Shown: one piece after another, positions 36,841-45,615 of the stretch
How the letters are laid out: every line of letters starts with the position of its first letter
How positions within the stretch are numbered: position 1 is the first letter of the stretch
Notes under the pieces: model-generated
The model's input: the letters and a program-made list of their open reading frames with translations, nothing else
The model's database searches: none
Told to the model about the DNA's origin: nothing
Source of the DNA: Paenibacillus illinoisensis NBRC 15959
GTDB lineage: Bacteria > Bacillota > Bacilli > Paenibacillales > Paenibacillaceae
DNA: 64,000 nt
NCBI RefSeq assembly: GCF_004000925.1
Contig: NZ_BIME01000001.1
Span: 124,001 to 188,000, forward strand
Direction of reading: 5' to 3'
Position numbers and translations under genes: made by a program

Positions 36841-37788
36841 CTAGAAAATTCTGTACCCCGCATACTTGGAAGCCAGTTTATACGAAATGACAATCAGAAC
36901 AAAGCTGATCACCGATTTCATCAAACCAATGGCTGTTGCGAACGAATACTGCATATTGATCAGACCCATGCGGTACACAAAGGTATCAATAATATCACCC
37001 GTTTCATATACGAGCGGATTATACAGGTTGAACACCTGATCGAATCCGGCATTAAGTACGTTTCCGAGACTCAATGTACCCAGTAGGATAATGGTTGGGA
37101 ACATGCCTGGCAGCGTAATGTGGAGCGTCTGCTTCCAGCGATTCGCACCATCCATTGCAGCGGACTCATACAAGGCAGGGTTAATTGCCGTTAACGCAGC
37201 CAGATAGACAATGGTTCCATAACCAAACTCCTTCCAGGTATCCGTTACGATCAGCAGCGGTCTGAACCAATCGTTGCTGGCCAGAAACATAATGCGTTCC
37301 AAGCCGAGAAGCTCAAGGAAGTTGTTAATCATGCCGTCAAAAGAAAATATCATGGTCAGCATCGTGCCCAAGACAACCCATGACATGAAATGCGGTAAGT
37401 ACACAATCGTTTGAATCGAACTCTTGAACACTTTCAGACGAACCTCATTAAGCAAAAGGGCGAATACAATAGGAACAATCAATCCCAGCACAATTTTCCC
37501 GACAGCAATGACCAGCGTGTTGATAAAAATCTGCTTCGCGTCCGGCAGTTGAAACATATAGGTGAAGTTGCTAAGCCCCGCCCATTTGGAACCGAATATG
37601 CCTTTGGCAGGAATGAACTTCTGGAACGCCATGATTACACCAAACATGGGCACAATCGAGAAAATAAACAGCATCACCATGCCAGGCAGGAGCATAAAAT
37701 GATAGGTCATTTCGTCAAATCGCTTACGTTTCTTCTGGACTGAGCGTAGTTCCCTTTTGGGTGGTATTGTCGTTTCTGCTTGCGCCAT
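36841..37788 (-). CDS. Sugar ABC transporter permease, LplB type (importer 3)
   Basis: This 315-residue protein has the LplB-type opening MLLPGMVMLFIFSIVPMFGV, about six helices, FLASNDWFRPLLIVTDTWKE and the EAA loop ESAAMDGANRWKQTLHITLP. Its N-terminus is basic (KRELRSVQKKRKRFDE), as in LplB homologues. It lies between the binding lipoprotein gene (115 bases upstream) and the second permease. No ATPase gene accompanies the set. Confidence 0.9.
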   Translation of the reverse strand: MAQAETTIPPKRELRSVQKKRKRFDEMTYHFMLLPGMVMLFIFSIVPMFGVIMAFQKFIPAKGIFGSKWAGLSNFTYMFQLPDAKQIFINTLVIAVGKIVLGLIVPIVFALLLNEVRLKVFKSSIQTIVYLPHFMSWVVLGTMLTMIFSFDGMINNFLELLGLERIMFLASNDWFRPLLIVTDTWKEFGYGTIVYLAALTAINPALYESAAMDGANRWKQTLHITLPGMFPTIILLGTLSLGNVLNAGFDQVFNLYNPLVYETGDIIDTFVYRMGLINMQYSFATAIGLMKSVISFVLIVISYKLASKYAGYRIF

Positions 37789-37903
37789 TGCCTTCTCACC
37801 TCCATCTTGCTATATCTATAGGCATGTCATATCGCTAAAGGCAGGTGCGGAAGTCTGGTATCAGGCTTCCGCTAGACTACGGTTCTGCTTTACACAGCCT
37901 GTA

Positions 37904-39541
37904 TTACCTTTGAGCCATCTCGTTGACTTCCTCCGTAATCTCATCTCCGCCTGTACGCTTCCATGTGTCGACAAACGTATCAAATTCATCAATAGGAGCT
38001 TGCCCCATAATGATCTTGAGAATTGTTTCCTCTTCCAGCTTTTGCAGGTTCGCCCATTTCAGCTTCATCGTCTCTGTCGTCCCGTAAAAGCCTGCAGGAG
38101 TCACTTCCAGATTGGGGTTATTTGCCTCTCGCTGTCCTTCAATCCGAGATAGATATTCGCCATAGGTGTTGACGTCAACGGCATTGCCTTTCTCTTTGAA
38201 TTCCTGATAAGCCTTGAACGAGACAACCCGGTCTTCCTGAACGGCGGAAGCATCTCCGGACTCATCGGCTTTCATGAGATCTTCGTAATAGCGCTTCAGC
38301 ACATCGTCATAATCGACCTGCATTGGAATCTGAGTAGGATCGTTATTCCAGCGGCTCGCATCAGTCAGCATCTCATCGGGATGTTCCTTCTTGTAGTTGA
38401 TCGCATCATCCGTTAAGGAATATAGAAAATCCGTAGTCAGATTGACCGATTTCATTATGGCTTCTGGATGGGCGAAATTCTTGTTCACAACAACGATTCC
38501 TCCCCCCACAGGATCCTGACGAATCGTTCTGAACTTGCCGGCATGATCCAGTGGTGCAGATACCGCGACCCATACGGCTTCGGGATTTTGCTTGATGGAA
38601 TCCTTGTAATTGGTATAGCCGATCCACCATGGATTAAAAACGATTCCCGCCTGTCCGTTGATCACCAGTGCTTCCTTCTCTTCACTTGACCGGACTGCAA
38701 ATTGTTTATCAATCAAGCCTTCTTTGTACATGGCGCTAACTTCAGCAAGTGCCTGCTTCATCTCGGGCTGAACGGACCCGTATACCACCTGACCATCCTT
38801 CTCGATCCAATTCGTTGGAAAGGCACCATGCGTAGCGAACATTGGGCTAAAATTCATCGCATTTGAATCCATGACCATACCCACCGTCTTGCCTGTGCCG
38901 GATACGTCCTTTTCCACAAATGTTCTGGCAAGATTCCACACATCTTCGGCCGTTTCCGGCAGCTTGGCACCCACCTTATCTACCCAATCCTTCCGAATCC
39001 ACAGCAATTGGTGTTGATTACCGATGTTTGTCATCGGAAGCCCCATAATTTTGCCATCCACCTTCACTTGATCAAGCAGCAAATCACCGTAGGAGCCATA
39101 GATGTTCTTCACACCTTCGGATGCTGTCTTCTCATATACCTCAGTCATATCGGCGATCAGATCATTATCTACCAACTGATTAAATATCTCCCGACTGACT
39201 AACATGACGTCAGGCAATTCACCCGTGGTCATGGATAAGGACAGCTTCTGATCCATATCGTCTGTTTCCCAAGCCACCTTCGCTTTGACATTCACGCGAT
39301 CTTCTACATACCGTGTGGCCAAATTGTCCTCAATGGTGTCACCAGGAGGCAGGTTATTCACATGATTGGTATTACGGCCGATCGTGAATTCGACTGGCGT
39401 CTCATATTTGCCGTAAGGTTCGTAGTCCTGCTCTGATATCTGCGGCTGTGCGGTATCACTGTTCCCCCCGCTGCAGCCACTGAATACAACGAGCACCATA
39501 CAGGCCATCAGCAGTGAAGCGATCTTGCTGCGTTTGTGCAT
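37904..39541 (-). CDS. Sugar-binding lipoprotein of importer 3
   Basis: This 545-residue protein has a lipoprotein signal ending VFSGC and a family 1 solute-binding domain of the LplA type (PYGKYETPVEFTIGRNTNHV at the mature N-terminus, LWIRKDWVDKVGAKLPETAE). It is the first gene of the importer 3/GH76 operon, preceded by a cre-like site overlapping a TACAAT -10 element. With GH76 in the same operon, the likely ligand is a mannan oligosaccharide released outside the cell. Confidence 0.9.
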   Translation of the reverse strand: MHKRSKIASLLMACMVLVVFSGCSGGNSDTAQPQISEQDYEPYGKYETPVEFTIGRNTNHVNNLPPGDTIEDNLATRYVEDRVNVKAKVAWETDDMDQKLSLSMTTGELPDVMLVSREIFNQLVDNDLIADMTEVYEKTASEGVKNIYGSYGDLLLDQVKVDGKIMGLPMTNIGNQHQLLWIRKDWVDKVGAKLPETAEDVWNLARTFVEKDVSGTGKTVGMVMDSNAMNFSPMFATHGAFPTNWIEKDGQVVYGSVQPEMKQALAEVSAMYKEGLIDKQFAVRSSEEKEALVINGQAGIVFNPWWIGYTNYKDSIKQNPEAVWVAVSAPLDHAGKFRTIRQDPVGGGIVVVNKNFAHPEAIMKSVNLTTDFLYSLTDDAINYKKEHPDEMLTDASRWNNDPTQIPMQVDYDDVLKRYYEDLMKADESGDASAVQEDRVVSFKAYQEFKEKGNAVDVNTYGEYLSRIEGQREANNPNLEVTPAGFYGTTETMKLKWANLQKLEEETILKIIMGQAPIDEFDTFVDTWKRTGGDEITEEVNEMAQR

Positions 39542-39580
39542 CCTGTCATCCCCTTTATGTGAGTTACTTGAATAATCAAA

Positions 39581-39595
39581 TTGTATGCGTTTTCA
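39581..39595 (-). promoter_or_regulatory. cre-like site (CcpA) before importer 3/GH76 operon
   Basis: On the minus strand TGAAAACGCATACA fits the CcpA consensus TGWNANCGNTNWCA at 13 of 14 positions. It overlaps a TACAAT -10-like hexamer about 40 bases before the ATG at 39541, which suits carbon catabolite repression. Confidence 0.5.
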
Positions 39596-39686
39596 TTTTT
39601 CGCGTATATGCAATTATTTTCGGATATGTATCACTTTTTTCATGATCTCAACCATCTTGTGGGCCTTGTAATTTCTAACTCGGAAA

Positions 39687-39716
39687 CCAAATAAGCGGCT
39701 GCCGAAGCAACCGCCT
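39687..39716 (-). terminator. Terminator of the YesM/YesN-type operon
   Basis: Read leftward, GCGGTTGC pairs with GCAGCCGC (one G-U) around a TTCG tetraloop, then TTATTTGGTTT. It isolates the two-component genes from the importer 3 operon. Confidence 0.65.
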
Positions 39717-39753
39717 TCAATACTTAGCATTTTATTTGAAGTATTCCTGCTGC

Positions 39754-41409
39754 TTACGGTGAAGATGCCGGAATCACCATGGATACTTCTGTTCCGTAAC
39801 CGGGTTCACTACGAATAACGAGCCCATAGTCCTGCCCGTAATAGAGCTTCATTCGGTCATTAACATTGCGCACACCGCATCCCCCATTTTCACTGGTTAA
39901 CAGCTGTGTGATCTGTTCCGAAGTCATGCCTACGCCATTATCCGTAACGGCTAATCTGATGCCTTCACTCACTCGCTGAACTGTAATCTGAATGCCGTAA
40001 TCCTTCGCTGCTGCTCCCACAAAACCATGCTTGATGGCATTTTCCACAATGGGCTGCAGCACAAAATGAATGACTTGTTCCTGCTGTACCGCTTCATCAA
40101 CATCATAATCCACGTCAAACAGACCATCATTCATAATGAGCTGCAAGTCCAGATATGCCTTAATATGTTGAATTTCAGCCTCAATCGTGGTCATATGCCT
40201 TCCTTGATTCAACGTCGTTCTGTAGAAACGTGCTAATGCAGATACCATATAACTTGTTTCAATATCTGCCTTCTTCTCGGCCCTCCATCTGATAAATGAG
40301 AGTGTATTATACAGAAAATGAGGATTAATCTGACTAATCAGCCTGTTATACTCACTCTCCTTCTTGGCAATCTCGGCGCGATAGACCTGTGAGATCAGAC
40401 TGTTGATCCTTCTGAGCATCTTCCCGATCCCATTCGTCAGCTCACCAAATTCATCACGGGATGAACTCTGAATGATCACATCCAGATTGTTTCGTTCCAC
40501 CTTGTCAACTTTGGTCTTGAGGCGAAGAATTCGGCGTGTAAAGTTAGTGGAGATGATATATATCAGCAGAAAGGTAATGATCAAACTGAGGATGATAACG
40601 AATAGCGTGATTTGAAAAATGCTCATTGCATTCGCGTAAGCATTGGTATTCAGCAAATTGTAATAGATCGTCCAGCCATTGCTGGCAAGGGATCGACTTA
40701 AACTCAGGTCTGTCATTTCCCTTTTCTCCAAATCAACAGCACCAATCCGCTTTCTGTTTTCCTGAAAAATGATATGTTGTTCCGGATCTTCCATATGAAC
40801 GGATATGTGCTCAGACAGATTATCCAGATCTCCAAAGATGCTGTCATGCTGTATGGATATGACCATAAAGTTGCTGTCTTTTGGATTGCTGATCAGTTCC
40901 TGAACCAGGTAGAGCTTCTCTCCGTCCACAATCCAGCGTCTGCCCCGAAAACCATCGTACCAAGCCTTGCTCCTTAGCTCCCCTATGGGCAAAATGTTAT
41001 TGCGAATTCCGAGCAGTTCTCCCGATGTGTAGAAGGTGATCCCTTCAATATCATCGTCCATCAATTTGATGTTCGAGATCATCGGCTCCATAATGTCACG
41101 AAAATCCAGGTACATCTGATAATAATTTTCATCATAGTCTTTGGTGAATATCTGAGAGAAATCCCGATTAAGTACCATAAACTCGCTTAGCGTATTGTAA
41201 CGATTGATTTTGTAATCCATAATGCTGGCTATCTGCTCCATGCTTGCTTCAGCTTCGCTTCGCAGCTCTCTCATCTGAATACGATAGGATTGAATGAAGG
41301 AGAGTAGTCCAAGCAGAAGAATGGGAATGAGGGCAATAATCAGATGAGACAGCAATAATTTGTTGCGGAACCTGATATCATTGAACCTGCTCTTGATCCA
41401 CCCGATCAT
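39754..41409 (-). CDS. YesM-type sensor histidine kinase
   Basis: The start chosen is ATG 41409 (GGGGTG 5 bases upstream), giving 551 residues; a longer in-frame start at 41517 would run deep into the response regulator gene. It has membrane helices at about residues 15-37 and about 260-285 around an extracytoplasmic sensor, then HAMP. The His_kinase domain has INPHFLYNTLSFIRWRAE and the ATPase domain has QPIVENAIKHGF and VTDNGVGM. YesM-type kinases sense glycans outside the cell and phosphorylate the partner AraC-type response regulator. Its gene overlaps that partner by 32 bases. Position next to the importer 3/GH76 operon suggests that operon as target. Confidence 0.92.
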   Translation of the reverse strand: MIGWIKSRFNDIRFRNKLLLSHLIIALIPILLLGLLSFIQSYRIQMRELRSEAEASMEQIASIMDYKINRYNTLSEFMVLNRDFSQIFTKDYDENYYQMYLDFRDIMEPMISNIKLMDDDIEGITFYTSGELLGIRNNILPIGELRSKAWYDGFRGRRWIVDGEKLYLVQELISNPKDSNFMVISIQHDSIFGDLDNLSEHISVHMEDPEQHIIFQENRKRIGAVDLEKREMTDLSLSRSLASNGWTIYYNLLNTNAYANAMSIFQITLFVIILSLIITFLLIYIISTNFTRRILRLKTKVDKVERNNLDVIIQSSSRDEFGELTNGIGKMLRRINSLISQVYRAEIAKKESEYNRLISQINPHFLYNTLSFIRWRAEKKADIETSYMVSALARFYRTTLNQGRHMTTIEAEIQHIKAYLDLQLIMNDGLFDVDYDVDEAVQQEQVIHFVLQPIVENAIKHGFVGAAAKDYGIQITVQRVSEGIRLAVTDNGVGMTSEQITQLLTSENGGCGVRNVNDRMKLYYGQDYGLVIRSEPGYGTEVSMVIPASSP

Positions 41410-42130
41410 GAAGCACCCCGCACTCTCTGAACTGTAACGGACTAACGCCGAACTTGTTTTTGAACAGCTTGGCAAAATATGAATGGTTGTCAATGCCGAC
41501 AGCCACCGCAACATCATTAATTTTCATATTGGAGTGAACAAGCAGATGGCTCGCACGGCTCAACCGGTAATCCGTGAGATATTTGGAGAAGTTCTCTCCG
41601 GTTTCTTTCTTAAACAGAATGCTTAGGTATCCTGGAGACAGGTACACGTCGTGAGCTGCTTCTGTTAGAGAGATATCTTTCTGATAATGATCTTTCACAT
41701 AGTTCTTCACCTGCCGGATCACCTTCATTTCCATCGTTTCAGGCTCAGGCTTCCCCGCGTACGGACTCATCTTCGTAATATCCACCATCACCTGCAAAAA
41801 CTCTTCCTTCATAAGCGGTTTGAGCAAATAATTGACGACACCGAGCCTTAGGGCACTGCGTGCGTATTCAAACTCATCGTATCCGCTGCAAATAACGATA
41901 TTGATATTTTGCTGTGTTTTGCGTGCGATCCTGCTTAGTTCCAGTCCGTCCATGAGCGGCATTTTGACATCGGTAATCAAGATATCAATTGCATTTCGTA
42001 TCAATAGCTGCTCTGCTTTCTTTCCGTTCTCCGCTTCCATGATGTGAAAAGGAAATTCATACAGGGCGATCAAATCCTTGATTCCTTCTCTTTGAACACA
42101 CTCATCATCCACAACAAGAACATTAAACAT
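41378..42130 (-). CDS. YesN-type response regulator (receiver plus AraC HTH)
   Basis: This 250-residue protein has a receiver domain (VVDDE near residue 9, phospho-acceptor D54 in ITDVKMPLMDG, lysine in LLKPL) and a C-terminal AraC domain (ISLTEAAHDVYLSPGYLSIL, INDVAVAVGIDNHSYFAKLF). It pairs with the overlapping downstream sensor kinase. It is shorter than most YesN proteins (usually above 350 residues) because the middle linker is nearly absent. The start ATG has GGAGATG about 5 bases upstream. Its probable targets are the importer 3 and GH76 genes just downstream. Confidence 0.92.
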   Translation of the reverse strand: MFNVLVVDDECVQREGIKDLIALYEFPFHIMEAENGKKAEQLLIRNAIDILITDVKMPLMDGLELSRIARKTQQNINIVICSGYDEFEYARSALRLGVVNYLLKPLMKEEFLQVMVDITKMSPYAGKPEPETMEMKVIRQVKNYVKDHYQKDISLTEAAHDVYLSPGYLSILFKKETGENFSKYLTDYRLSRASHLLVHSNMKINDVAVAVGIDNHSYFAKLFKNKFGVSPLQFRECGVLHDRVDQEQVQ

Positions 42131-42278
42131 TCAGACATCTCCTTTGCGCGTGAAAGTGAGAGGATAACCAGCAGAAATATCTCTTCGTTATTCATGGGTT
42201 GTCAGTTACAACGTAGTATATCATAGAATGAAGAAAGGGCTTTCATTTATATGCGTAATTTCATATCCGTGTTTCATG

Positions 42279-42305
42279 CAAAAAAAGCCGCTATTTAAGC
42301 GACTT
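42279..42305 (-). terminator. Terminator of GNAT gene
   Basis: Read leftward, AAGTCGC pairs with GCGGCTT (one G-U) followed by a U run. It lies about 70 bases after the stop at 42376 and belongs to a recurrent AAGCCGCC-type hairpin set in this window. Confidence 0.7.
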
Positions 42306-42375
42306 ATCCTCTTATGATGATCAATAAATCATTCATTGTCTGACTCATCCTATTGAACTGACCTGGAAGCTTCGT

Positions 42376-42882
42376 TTAAGAAACGTGGATTGCCTTTTCC
42401 ATAACAAAATCATCCATAACAAACCCATTCCCGATATCTGCAACCTGTTCCCGGACAGTCCGGAATCCTTTTTTCTCATAGACAGCAATACTTGATTCGT
42501 TATGGCGATTGACCGTCAACCAGATTAGGTTAATGCCTCGTTCTATACATTGTTGCTCCAGAAAAGCGAACGCCAGGCTGGCGTAGCCTTGGCCTCTATG
42601 TTCCTTGCCGATGTAAAACTTACTCAGGAACATTTTGCCTTCCTCTACTTTTACAGACATGTATCCGACAGGCGTATCATCACATTGCATGAAATAATAT
42701 TCATAGCCCTGTTCTTGGATTTGTTCTGTAACAGCTGATGCCGATTGATATTGTTGAATCATGTAATCGATCTGTTCAAGCGTAATGATGGATACATAGT
42801 ACTCCTGCCAAATTTCGGCGGCCAAGCGGGACAGCGCAGCGATTTCTTCGGTTGTACTAACTTTCGGAAAGATAAGATTCAT
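42376..42882 (-). CDS. GNAT family N-acetyltransferase
   Basis: This 168-residue protein shows the GNAT core: GYMSVKVEEGKMFLSKFYIG (beta 4), the acetyl-CoA pyrophosphate loop HRGQGYASLAFAFLE, and LTVNRHNESSIAVYEKKGF near the end. It most resembles uncharacterised Bacillus-type GNAT proteins. The acceptor substrate is unknown. It stands alone with its own terminator. Confidence 0.88.
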   Translation of the reverse strand: MNLIFPKVSTTEEIAALSRLAAEIWQEYYVSIITLEQIDYMIQQYQSASAVTEQIQEQGYEYYFMQCDDTPVGYMSVKVEEGKMFLSKFYIGKEHRGQGYASLAFAFLEQQCIERGINLIWLTVNRHNESSIAVYEKKGFRTVREQVADIGNGFVMDDFVMEKAIHVS

Positions 42883-42989
42883 GGTCAGCCTGCCTTTCTT
42901 AGCTCTCTATCAAATTAATTCAGACTCCCTACATCGTATCAAATATTCCGATAGAATGTTAGCCACACCTATGTTCGAATCTTTGCACC

Positions 42990-43904
42990 TTACGTATTTA
43001 ATATTGGTATCTCGCTGAGCAGATCTCTCATATGAATCGCATCCCACGGCATATGCTCGGTTATACCCAGTCCCACGACCTCTGTTTCTTCCGACAGCTC
43101 CTTAAGCAAATGCAGAAGTTGAGGTAACTGCATGGTTCCGGCAGGTGAGAAAACATAGGGTTCGTCAGGGTTAGCAAATAGTAGAGAACGGAATTTTTTG
43201 GGGTCCAGCACATCCAGATCCACGTGAATGGCAAGATGTTTGATTCCACTTTCTCTGATCCATTTCTTAATCACTTCAGTGCTGCTCGAGAGCTCCTCTG
43301 TTCCGGCTGTTTTGATTCCCAGTCTTTGAATGACTTCTGTATCTGATTCCTCAGCGTATACACCCATTCTTTCAAATGCTTCCGAAATCACTTCCATCTC
43401 TTGTTCTGTAGGAACTGCCAATCCCGCCATAAAGATATTTTCGGGCTTCAAAGGAACCTTCACATGTCTCGAGAACTCCTCGTCTCCCTCACCCAGAAGA
43501 TTCCCGAGTGGCAGCGTATGTCCGTTATCATAGCCAACATATCGAACCAGGTCACTGTGTGCATCAATCCAAATTAACCCAAGCTCCCCTCCATATCGTT
43601 CGTTAAGATAGGCAAAGGGTGCTTGTTCGACCAAACAGTCGCCGCCAAACATAACAATACGATCCGGCTTGTGAGCCTGGATGATATGCTGGGCAGCCTC
43701 CAGCTGTTCCAACAGTTGTGTTCTTCCATTCATGCCGTTCTCGTTCACAAGTGGTGTTCCATCATAAGCATGAACGGGTACCTTAATTAAGGGTTGATCA
43801 TTATCTGGTGCCAGCCAGGCTAAAAGTTCGGCTCCAAAAGAATAGTTAGGATTGTTGCCCCCCTGCCATTGCGGCATGAGCAAGCGTATTGTTCTTGTAG
43901 ACAT
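42990..43904 (-). CDS. Arginase/agmatinase family protein with a Cys metal-site variant
   Basis: This 304-residue protein has the ureohydrolase motifs DAHSD (D114, H116, D118) and HVDLDVLDP (D229, D231). The usual GGDH motif reads GGDC, with C90 in place of the first metal-binding histidine. Other signatures (GITEHMPWDAIHMRDLL) are present near the end. Arginase-family enzymes use two manganese ions to hydrolyse guanidino groups, so the Cys variant may have another substrate or metal. It is divergent from an HxlR-type regulator 105 bases away. The ribosome binding site AAAGGAGAG is good. Confidence 0.82.
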   Translation of the reverse strand: MSTRTIRLLMPQWQGGNNPNYSFGAELLAWLAPDNDQPLIKVPVHAYDGTPLVNENGMNGRTQLLEQLEAAQHIIQAHKPDRIVMFGGDCLVEQAPFAYLNERYGGELGLIWIDAHSDLVRYVGYDNGHTLPLGNLLGEGDEEFSRHVKVPLKPENIFMAGLAVPTEQEMEVISEAFERMGVYAEESDTEVIQRLGIKTAGTEELSSSTEVIKKWIRESGIKHLAIHVDLDVLDPKKFRSLLFANPDEPYVFSPAGTMQLPQLLHLLKELSEETEVVGLGITEHMPWDAIHMRDLLSEIPILNT

Positions 43905-44009
43905 ATGATACTCTCCTTTACTTGAAAGTAAGGCTAGTATAAACTGAACGAAAATATAATCGTAGTACGCACTTTAATGATAGGTACTACCCGGAAGGAT
44001 AGTGTACGT

Positions 44010-44348
44010 ATGAGCATGGCTGAATATAAAGGTAAAGTGAAGAACATTCAGGATACCCCTTTTGGTTATACGGTGTCTGTCATCGGGGGTAAATGGAAGA
44101 TGGTGATCCTCTACCTTTTGGCTGAAGGTCAAACCGTCAGATTCAATGACTTGAAGAGGCAAATTGGAGCGATAACCTATAAGATGCTAAGTTCACAACT
44201 CAAAGAATTGGAAGCCGATGGTCTGGTGAACCGGAGGGAGTACCCGCAAGTTCCACCCAAGGTCGAGTACAGTCTCACCGCCAAGGCAGAGAGCTTGCTA
44301 CCAATTATGGAAGAGTTATGTGAATGGGGAGTTAGGAATCAACCATAA
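44010..44348 (+). CDS. HxlR family transcriptional regulator
   Basis: From ATG 44010 (GGAAGGA about 11 bases upstream) this is 112 residues. A longer frame opens at 43977 without a good ribosome binding site. The whole protein is an HxlR winged helix: GYTVSVIGGKWKMVILYLLA, LKRQIGAITYKMLSSQLKEL, then PKVEYSLTAKAESLLPIMEE. The usual N-terminal cysteine of redox-sensing HxlR members is not visible. It is divergent from the arginase-like gene and probably controls it. Confidence 0.87.
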   Translation: MSMAEYKGKVKNIQDTPFGYTVSVIGGKWKMVILYLLAEGQTVRFNDLKRQIGAITYKMLSSQLKELEADGLVNRREYPQVPPKVEYSLTAKAESLLPIMEELCEWGVRNQP

Positions 44349-44386
44349 CGCGTGTCTAGGGATTCTATGATTTCTTTGTTTGGAAT

Positions 44387-45418
44387 TCACTGCTGAACCT
44401 TATCTATGTCCACTGGTTCAATCGGAACAAACAAAAAAGGGTTTCCTTTTAAAAATTCTCTGATTAATGCCTGAGCATATGGTTGTTCATCCATTAGACT
44501 TAACGTTTCTTCTGGATTAGAGGCGTGATGACAGTAATTCTCAATCATGAACATAATGAAGAAACATTCCAAGTCTCGAATATAATCTGTTCCCAGTTTT
44601 CTCACGTTCTCGTAACCTTGGATAAAAGTCATTCGTTCTCTGGGATAGAGTCCAATTAAACTGCCTGCCAGATCATATAGAAAATAGCCAAAGCCACATC
44701 TTCCAAAATCGATTGGATACGGTAAACCATCCTTGAAAACGATGTTACCGGCGTGCAAATCAGCATGAATCATTCCGTAGCTTTGTTCATTGTTGTCCAT
44801 ATCAGCAAGTCTACTTAATATTTTCTCGACAGCATGTTGATATTCCGTCCAGGCTTGATCGGACAAAAATCGGTTATAATAACGTTCAAGCTTCACCAAC
44901 TCACTTCGAAAAGAGTCTGCTCCCCAGACCGGACGTACGAAGTTGGAAGGTAAGGTAAAGCCCGAAACAGCTTCATGAAGCTTTCCCATCATTTCTCCCA
45001 TTCTAGTTACAATAGCTCCCGTCAATTCACCCTTTACATGCTCCCCTTCCACCCATTTCATCACCGTAACAAACGGTCGTCTATATCCCTCAATCGTATC
45101 CATCTCTACTACAGGAGAGCCTGTAAGAGAAGCGATCCCCACTGGGACATGAATGTCATCCACTGTATTCAAGGACTGAAGAAATAGAAGTTCAGATTGT
45201 ATTTCTTCCTTGCTCCAACGATCGGAATGAATCCGAAGCAAATAAGAATCGGGTGTACTTGTTTCAACTTTGTACGTGATCGTATCGGATAAGTGTATAA
45301 ACTGAATGCGTTCCCATGCCAGATCATACTGCTGTAATGCAGTTAGTGCCACATTTCTGGCTCTAGCCAGCAGAGATTCTCTTTCTTCCATCGTGTCATA
45401 GCGAAAAAAGTCCTTCAT
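44387..45418 (-). CDS. APH family phosphotransferase
   Basis: This 343-residue protein has the aminoglycoside phosphotransferase/choline kinase fold. The catalytic loop is MIHADLHAGNI (H218, D220, N225), followed by PIDFGRCGFG (D237, Mg-binding). An N-terminal lobe segment (DSYLLRIHSDRW) and FVTVMKWVEGEH form the nucleotide pocket. Proteins of this type phosphorylate diverse small alcohols; antibiotic resistance should not be assumed. It is convergent with the HxlR gene, and the upstream GNAT gene has its own terminator. Confidence 0.85.
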   Translation of the reverse strand: MKDFFRYDTMEERESLLARARNVALTALQQYDLAWERIQFIHLSDTITYKVETSTPDSYLLRIHSDRWSKEEIQSELLFLQSLNTVDDIHVPVGIASLTGSPVVEMDTIEGYRRPFVTVMKWVEGEHVKGELTGAIVTRMGEMMGKLHEAVSGFTLPSNFVRPVWGADSFRSELVKLERYYNRFLSDQAWTEYQHAVEKILSRLADMDNNEQSYGMIHADLHAGNIVFKDGLPYPIDFGRCGFGYFLYDLAGSLIGLYPRERMTFIQGYENVRKLGTDYIRDLECFFIMFMIENYCHHASNPEETLSLMDEQPYAQALIREFLKGNPFLFVPIEPVDIDKVQQ

Positions 45419-45565
45419 TTGTTTTCTTCACTCCACTTCATTCGTTAAATTGGTCATGTTCCTCATAAGATAATTATAGGTATCCTGTTGTTTGGGATAT
45501 AGGTAACGTTTCATTAGAAACAGATTTTTACCTGTCAGGAGATTAATATGTTCCTCATACCATGA

Positions 45566-45605
45566 GAAAAACCATGACATTAGGAGTGTCATGGTTTTAT
45601 TTTTT
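45566..45605. terminator. Strong terminator after GNAT gene (leftward)
   Basis: AAAACCATGACA (45568-45579) pairs with TGTCATGGTTTT (45587-45598), a 12 bp perfect stem flanked by A and T tracts. It ends the leftward gene whose stop is at 45616. Confidence 0.85.
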
Positions 45606-45615
45606 ATATAATGAT

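Noticed and set aside
37757..38152. Rightward ORF across the LplB/binding-protein junction
   Set aside because: It runs antisense through two well-supported genes and lacks a ribosome binding site.
45416..45420. APH-like gene as an aminoglycoside resistance determinant
   Set aside because: The fold is shared by many small-molecule kinases and nothing in the context indicates resistance.
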